NCBI GenBank assembly: GCA_964431545.1
Contig: CAYSLC010000052.1
Span: 1-26,785 of the forward strand
Reading direction: 5' to 3'
Origin: CAYSLC01 sp964431545
GTDB taxonomy: Bacteria > Desulfobacterota > Desulfobacteria > Desulfobacterales > JAABSP01
DNA: 26,785 nt
Within the stretch, counting starts at the first letter, position 1, and the number at the start of each line of letters is the position of its first letter. A model generated the notes under the pieces. It was not told the DNA's origin and searched no databases. It worked only from the letters and a program-made list of their open reading frames with translations. A program made the translations under genes and the position numbers. Shown here one piece after another: positions 22,501 through 26,785 of the stretch.

Positions 22501-25419
22501 ACCCTGGCCGGCGGAGCGGAGATCGCCAGCTCCACCTTCGGACCAGGGGACGCCGGCACGGTGAACATCGCCGTCGGAGGGCTCCTGCGGCTGATCAACG
22601 GCGGGAAGATCGTCAGCGACACCGGCGCCGGCGGTTCCGCCGGCGGGGTCATTGTCCGGGCCGGACGGATCTTTATGGACGACCGGGGGGTGTCCGGACA
22701 GTTCACACACATCTCGAGCACCGCCGACACCGGCTCCACCGGCCGGGCCGGGACCGTGGACGTGGCCGTCGAGGGGCTCCTGGAACTGGTCCACGGCGCG
22801 GAGATCGCCAGTGACACCTATTCCTCCGGGGATGCCGGCGGGGTCCGGATCGAGGCGGGGGAACTGCGCATCGACGACCGAGGACTCGACGGGCAGTTCA
22901 CGGGGATCTCCAGCGTGGCCGTGGCCGATTCCTCGGGAGACGCCGGATCGGTGGAGGTCTCGGTGGACGGTCTCCTCTCGTTGATCAACGGGGGCAAGAT
23001 CTCCAGCAGCACCTTCGCGGAGGGGAACGCCGGCGGTGTCCGCGTCCGGGCCGGAGAGATCCGCATCGACGACCTGGGCACCCATGGACAGACCACCGCC
23101 ATCGAGAGCATCGCCGGCTCCGATGCCGCCGGAGACGCCGGCACGGTGGACGTAACGGTCCATGGTCTCCTGGAACTGCTCCGGGGGGGAATCATCCTCA
23201 GCGACACCAACAGCCTGGGAAACGCCGGCGGCGTGAAGGTCGAGGCGGGACGGCTGGTCATCGACGGGCGCAACGATCCGGACCAGTTCACGGGAATCTC
23301 CAGCGACGCCAACCGGGGCTCCCGGGGCCACGCGGGCTCGGTTGCGGTGGCGGTGGTCGGCCGATTGGACGTGATCGGCGGGGGAGAGATCTCCAGTTCC
23401 ACCTACGCTGTGGGCGACGCCGGAAGCGTGGTCATCCGATCGGGTCAACTCTCCATCGACGACAGCGGCGCCCCAGGGGGATCGACGGCCGTATCGAGCG
23501 TCGCCAAGGCCGGCGCCGAGGGAGACGCCGGATCGGTGGACGTGACCGTGGACGGTCTCCTGGCATTGATCGACGGCGGGAATATCTCCAGCTCCACATT
23601 CTCGGCGGGGGACGCCGGCAGTGTGGTCATCCGGGCGGGGGAACTCACTATAGACGACCGGAACACCGAGGGACAGACGACGACCATCTCCAGCATCGCC
23701 GAGACGGATAGCCAGGGCGATGCCGGGACGGTCGAGATATCCGTGGACGGTCTCCTGGAACTGGTCAACGGCGGCGAGATCTCCAGCAGCACCTTCGCAA
23801 GGGGAGACGCCGGCCAAGTGATCGTTCAGGCGGGGGAACTGACCATCGACAATGCAAATTTGGTGGGACAATTCACCCGTATCACCAGCGATGCCTATTC
23901 CGGATCCGAGGGGGACGCCGGATCGGTGGATGTGACCGTGGGAGGCCATCTCTCGGTGATCCGGGGCGCCCATATATCCAGCGGCACCTACGCCCTGGGC
24001 CACGGCGGGGACGTTACCATCCGGTCCGGTTCCGCCGCCGTGGAGGGGGCGGAAGGTCTGGTAACCGGGGTTTACAGCCAAGCCAACGCCGGCTCGGCGG
24101 GGGACGCCGGATCCGTCGATGTCTCGGTGGACGGTCTGCTGGCATTGACCCAGGGAGGCGTCATCTCCAGCGGCACCTTCTCCCTCGGCAAAGGGGGCGG
24201 CGTCACGGTCCGGGCCGGGGATCTGACCATCGACGACCGGAACTTGGCGGATCAGTTCACCGGCATCTCCAGCCAGGCCAACGAGGGATTTGGAGACGCC
24301 GGTTTCGTGGATATCACAGTGGGCAACGTCCTGACCATGCTGGACGGAGGCCAGATCTCGAGCAGCACCTTCTCCTTCGGGAACGCGGGGGATGTGACCG
24401 TATCGGCACGGGAGGTGCGGATCGACAACGGCAACCACGAGACCGACCTCACCGGCATCATCAGCCTGGCCGACTGGTGGTCCCTGGGGTATGTGGGCGG
24501 GGTCGCCGTCTCGGCCGAGAGTGTGCAAATTCGAAACGGCGGCGAGGTGAGCATCGCCGCCCGGCAGGAGCTTTTCGAGGAGCAACCGACCGGCATACCG
24601 GAGAGCAACCTCTTGATAACCGCCGATCGAATCCATCTCGACGCCGATTCACGGATTACCGCGGAAAGCGCCTACAATGTCCCTGCCGCGGCCGTCCAAG
24701 TGCGGGCCGGCCGCATCATCCTGGCGGATCGAAGCCGCATCACCACCTCCGCCAACGATGCCGACGGCGGTCCCATCACCGTGGAAGGGGAGGCCCTGAT
24801 CCTCAAGGACGGGCTGATCACCACCTCGGTGGAGGGGTTGAGCGGCGACGGCGGGAACATCATCCTCGGCGGCTCCGGAAACGCGCCGGCCGGGGTCCTG
24901 GTCCTGGACGGCGGCTTTATCCAGGCCAACACGGCGGCTGCCGGAGCCCGGGGCGGAGACATCTTCATCGACGCCCGGGCCGTCGTCGGCGAGGGCGGCC
25001 GTCTGGCGGTGGGCGGTACCGAGCGCCGGCTCTTCGAAGCCGGACAGGGGACGAATGTCATCCAGGCCGCGGCCCCCGGGGGGGAACAGGGGGCCATCGC
25101 CATCACCGCCCCGGACCTCGACATCAGCGGGGCCCTGGTCAACCTGGTGACCGGCTTTGCACAGCCGGTGCGTCTGGCCACGGACCCCTGCGCCGCCGAC
25201 GCCGACCGGACGAGTTCCATGGTCCGGTGCGGCCGTGGCGGGCTTCCGTCCGATCCAACGACGCCTTCCGCGGTCCGCTTGGGCGGAGACCGCCTCCATC
25301 GACTGCTCCCGGAAGCCGAGAACGGGTCTCCCCCTCCTTCATCCGGGAAGAAGAGGCAGCCGGATGATCCGCCGACCGACTTCCCTGAAACCAGATCTCC
25401 CGGAGGCATCCCCCAATGA
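19555..25419 (+). CDS. Large two-partner secretion exoprotein, FHA/TpsA type (long paralog)
   Basis: The 1954-residue protein has the same plan as its upstream neighbour. It has a signal peptide to about residue 32 (ending SPARA), then a TPS secretion domain (GGNLFHSFERFSVF, VISRVTGGDPSTIDGI, FFFINPAGVVFGPRA). A degenerate repeat region follows, then about sixteen well-formed 64-65-residue repeats (569-1632), predicted to form a long beta helix. The C-terminal module (VLDGGFIQANTAA, IQAAAPGGEQG, LDISGALVNL) ends in a CGRGGLPSDP segment plus a Pro/Ser-rich tail of about 55 residues that the short paralog lacks. The only cysteines seen are Cys1879 and Cys1892, 13 apart near the C-terminus, reminiscent of the anchoring disulfide loop of HMW1-type exoproteins. 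AAGGTGA lies about 8 nt before the ATG. Its stop overlaps the TpsB start (ATGA), implying coupled translation with its transporter. Confidence 0.92.
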   Translation: MSSAIPSRIRHGLYFLAWTAVLLLTGLSPARADVATDGTLGPARILDGPDFLIPEGLGRTAGGNLFHSFERFSVFQGQRATFTGPRTIENVISRVTGGDPSTIDGILRSQVGSADFFFINPAGVVFGPRAQVDVPSAFHAGTAQEVRFDDGSVFGAVDPGASTLSVSEPASFGYLGPRPADVVLEGSRLGFAPGSTVSLVGGGVTLAGTATQQAEVISRGGEIRITAAGQGGTEVPLDGSPTPAMAGAVRLEQARVDTSGPGGGRISMASGALEIEAATLSANNLGEAAPSGGIDLTVSGPMHVGPESRVESNAFGTGDAGGIRVRTGSLRILGGDGGSFPGLFSEVEPGAEGSSGGLDLTVGADLSIEGPAGINAGTWGHGDAGPIRIEANTVTVDGQGRATPYRGSDFIAGIDSEADTEAFGNAGQIAVAVSGRLSLLNAASLSASTHGAGNAGSIEISARELVLDGASAGSPTGIYAVASAPAAGRGGEIRIRAGEDVQVIHGASIAGFTTSGQDAGAIDMAAGGELTVSHGGWITSDTYGGGHAGSVRIDAGAVTLDGEGGDAFTGISSDANAGAGGDSGSVEITTEGRLTVVDGAVIASDTYSTGDGGGVVIRAGEIRIDGEDGDLFTGIASDAKPDSRGNGGSVEITVDGHMALVNGAVITSDTYSAGDGGGVVIQADGISIDNGGEAGQQTGITSVAHTDSLGAAGSVDVGVDTFLEMTGGGEISSSTSGRGDAGTVIVRSGALRIRGGENDVATRIASTADGGSMGTAGQVEVAVDGPLEVLGGAEITSSTFGGGDAGSVRIRTGALTIDGQGAADRFTGIASVANPGSMGDAGSVDITVDGLLEMVDGVEIASDTWSQGAAGGVRIEAGRLRIDDRGVDGQFTGISSAALSGSTGDAGSVHVTVHGLLELVDGAVIASSTASLGNAGSVRIEAREVLLDGTGLETQRTGISTLASSGSQGRAGSVSVSVDGPMTLAGGAEIASSTFGPGDAGTVNIAVGGLLRLINGGKIVSDTGAGGSAGGVIVRAGRIFMDDRGVSGQFTHISSTADTGSTGRAGTVDVAVEGLLELVHGAEIASDTYSSGDAGGVRIEAGELRIDDRGLDGQFTGISSVAVADSSGDAGSVEVSVDGLLSLINGGKISSSTFAEGNAGGVRVRAGEIRIDDLGTHGQTTAIESIAGSDAAGDAGTVDVTVHGLLELLRGGIILSDTNSLGNAGGVKVEAGRLVIDGRNDPDQFTGISSDANRGSRGHAGSVAVAVVGRLDVIGGGEISSSTYAVGDAGSVVIRSGQLSIDDSGAPGGSTAVSSVAKAGAEGDAGSVDVTVDGLLALIDGGNISSSTFSAGDAGSVVIRAGELTIDDRNTEGQTTTISSIAETDSQGDAGTVEISVDGLLELVNGGEISSSTFARGDAGQVIVQAGELTIDNANLVGQFTRITSDAYSGSEGDAGSVDVTVGGHLSVIRGAHISSGTYALGHGGDVTIRSGSAAVEGAEGLVTGVYSQANAGSAGDAGSVDVSVDGLLALTQGGVISSGTFSLGKGGGVTVRAGDLTIDDRNLADQFTGISSQANEGFGDAGFVDITVGNVLTMLDGGQISSSTFSFGNAGDVTVSAREVRIDNGNHETDLTGIISLADWWSLGYVGGVAVSAESVQIRNGGEVSIAARQELFEEQPTGIPESNLLITADRIHLDADSRITAESAYNVPAAAVQVRAGRIILADRSRITTSANDADGGPITVEGEALILKDGLITTSVEGLSGDGGNIILGGSGNAPAGVLVLDGGFIQANTAAAGARGGDIFIDARAVVGEGGRLAVGGTERRLFEAGQGTNVIQAAAPGGEQGAIAITAPDLDISGALVNLVTGFAQPVRLATDPCAADADRTSSMVRCGRGGLPSDPTTPSAVRLGGDRLHRLLPEAENGSPPPSSGKKRQPDDPPTDFPETRSPGGIPQ
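21259..24450 (+). repeat. About sixteen 65-residue tandem repeats in the long exoprotein
   Basis: Units of about 195 nt each begin at TGI-S-A and contain GDAGSV-V-VDGLLEL--GG-I-SST---GDAG-V-I-AG-L-ID. One unit (around 22500-22690) carries an extra strand pair of about 30 residues. Several units share near-identical DNA; for example ATCTCCAGCAGCACCTTC recurs around 23000 and 23780. Confidence 0.88.
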
Positions 25420-26785
25420 GCCGAGCATCCCGCATTGCAACGGTACTGATCGTGATCCTGACCGCCGCCACCGCGCCCGCCCAGGAACGGGCCATTCCGC
25501 CCGGATCGACACAATCCCAGCCGGGCGGGGATCGTCCCGAACTTCCGGACTACCTCCGGGAATCGCCGGAGGGGGAGGTGGAACTGCCGCCGGCCCCGGA
25601 AGCCCCCGCCTCCCGGGCGGGGCGGCCCGCCTTCATCCTCCACGGCGTGGCCCTGGAGGGGAATACCGTCTTTTCCGACGCCGAACTCCGGGAGGTCGCC
25701 GCCCCCTTCCTCGGGAAGCCGGTCACCCTGGGGGATCTGGAGGAGGTCCGGTACCGGCTCACCCGGTATTATGTGGACCGGGGGTACGTCAACTCCGGGG
25801 CGATCCTCAAGCCGGCCCAGCGGGTGGACGACGGGGTGGTGACCTATCGGATCCGGGAGGGCCGCCTCGACGCGGTGAAGGTGACCGGCAACGCCCGGCT
25901 CCATCCGCTGTACATCGCCAACCGGCTCCGGCCCGACCCGGAGGCGCCCTTCAACACCGGCGCGCTCCAGGAGCGGTTCCAGCTCCTTTTGCGGGATCCG
26001 CTCATCGAACGGATGAACGGCCGGATCCGCCCCGGCGTCTCCCCCGGAGAAGCGACACTCGACCTGGAGGTGACCCGGTCCCGCCCCTATGATCTGCGGT
26101 TTGTCGCCGACAACCACCGCCCCCCAAGCACCGGCGCGGAACACCTCACCGCCGCCGGCGCGATCTGGAACCTGACCGGCTTCGGCGACCTCCTGGACGC
26201 CTCCATCGGGATCAGCGAGGGGGCCGACGAGATCGCCGCCGGATATATGATCCCCATCAACGCGAACGACACCCGGCTCTCTTTCCGCTACAGCCGCGGA
26301 GAGAACGCGGTGATCGAGGAGCCGCTGGATGTGGTGGACATCGAAAGCGAGACCGAAAGCGCCCGGCTCTCCCTCACGCACCCGCTGCGGCGCACCCTGG
26401 AGGAGACCCTGGAGGTGGGGCTCGACCTGTCGGTGCGGGAAAGCAGAACCTTTCTGCTCGGCGATCCCTTCTCCTTCACCACCGGGGCGGAAAACGGCGA
26501 AAGCCGGGTGACGGTCCTCCGCCTTGTCGGATCCTACGTGGACCGGAGCCCGTTCACGGCCCTGGCCCTGCGATCGACGCTGAGCGTGGGAATCGACCTG
26601 TTCGGACCCACAATCCACGGCGGGGACCGGCCCGACAGCCGGTTCGTGGCGTGGCTGGGCCAGGCCCAGTACGCCCGGCGGCTGGGAGATCGGTTCGGCC
26701 AGGTGATCCTCCGGGGGGATGTGCAGATCGCCGGGGACCGGCTCCTCTCCCTGGAGCAGTTCGCCGTGGGGGGCGCCTCCACCGT
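25416..26785 (+). CDS. TpsB outer-membrane transporter, ShlB/FhaC/HecB family (3' end cut off)
   Basis: The first 456 codons of the partner transporter are in the window. A signal peptide (about 1-23) precedes a Pro-rich linker with LPDYLRESPEGEVELPPAP. POTRA domains follow: FILHGVALEGNTVFSDAELREV, then YRLTRYYVDRGYVNSGAIL, then VTYRIREGRLDAVKVTGNARL, covering about 72-220. Alternating beta-barrel strands begin at RPYDLRFVADNHRPPSTGAE. The window stops at FAVGGASTV, just before the place where the VRGY/F motif of loop 6 normally stands; roughly 100-130 residues are missing. In the outer membrane it would secrete the two exoproteins. The ATG overlaps the long exoprotein stop (ATGA), with GGAGG 9 nt upstream. 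Confidence 0.93.
   Translation, partial: MSRASRIATVLIVILTAATAPAQERAIPPGSTQSQPGGDRPELPDYLRESPEGEVELPPAPEAPASRAGRPAFILHGVALEGNTVFSDAELREVAAPFLGKPVTLGDLEEVRYRLTRYYVDRGYVNSGAILKPAQRVDDGVVTYRIREGRLDAVKVTGNARLHPLYIANRLRPDPEAPFNTGALQERFQLLLRDPLIERMNGRIRPGVSPGEATLDLEVTRSRPYDLRFVADNHRPPSTGAEHLTAAGAIWNLTGFGDLLDASIGISEGADEIAAGYMIPINANDTRLSFRYSRGENAVIEEPLDVVDIESETESARLSLTHPLRRTLEETLEVGLDLSVRESRTFLLGDPFSFTTGAENGESRVTVLRLVGSYVDRSPFTALALRSTLSVGIDLFGPTIHGGDRPDSRFVAWLGQAQYARRLGDRFGQVILRGDVQIAGDRLLSLEQFAVGGAST

Noticed and set aside
21259..24450. CRISPR-like periodic repeats
   Set aside because: The period of about 195 nt is an exact multiple of three, runs inside one long open frame and encodes a protein repeat. 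There are no constant short repeats with unique spacers.
20392..24636. A 1414-codon open frame antisense to the long exoprotein
   Set aside because: It is produced by GC-rich codons and by the 195-nt repeat, which keeps the antisense frame free of stops unit after unit. It has no start signal or protein-like domain, and the + strand gene has a signal peptide, secretion domain and coupled partner.

Overview
The window is GC-rich bacterial chromosome with long genes, short gaps and mostly clear Shine-Dalgarno sites. The gene mix suggests a Gram-negative anaerobe of the Desulfobacterota (former Deltaproteobacteria). It includes a CHASE2 Ser/Thr kinase, a NifA-type enhancer-binding protein, a CooC-type ATPase beside an AcuC/AcuB-like pair, an acyl-CoA dehydrogenase, a Liv-type binding protein, a GEMM-I riboswitch and two-partner secretion genes. 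That placement is inference from gene content; no marker gene fixes the taxon.

Left part (1-7215): a truncated branched-chain amino-acid type ABC binding protein (-) diverges from NAD kinase (+). A 10-bp tandem repeat array lies in the binding-protein leader. A phospho-signalling cassette follows on the + strand: a membrane CHASE2 receptor Ser/Thr kinase, a PP2C phosphatase, a twin-FHA protein and a zinc-ribbon/TM/VWA-like protein. It contains kinase, eraser, phospho-threonine reader and an unknown membrane partner. A perfect 10-bp inverted repeat lies upstream of the kinase.

Middle part (7276-14467): a compact five-gene operon on the - strand runs cooC-like ATPase, AcuC-like deacetylase, AcuB-like CBS/ACT protein, PrmA-like methyltransferase and metallo-beta-lactamase-fold hydrolase. 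An acyl-CoA dehydrogenase (+) diverges from it and converges, across a bidirectional terminator, on a NifA-like GAF/AAA+/Fis regulator (-).

Right part (14737-26785): a secreted trypsin-like protease (-) with a DUF4124 N-terminus and a coiled coil inserted inside its catalytic domain. Its mRNA leader carries a clear c-di-GMP-I (GEMM-I) riboswitch. Divergent from it is a two-partner secretion locus: two paralogous FHA-type exoproteins (976 and 1954 aa, built from about 5 and about 16 copies of a 64-65-residue repeat) and a TpsB transporter cut by the window end. The most attractive hypothesis is that c-di-GMP controls a periplasmic protease encoded next to large surface exoproteins. That would be analogous in logic, not homologous, to Lap-type adhesin control. 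The riboswitch and gene layout are seen directly; the functional link is inference.
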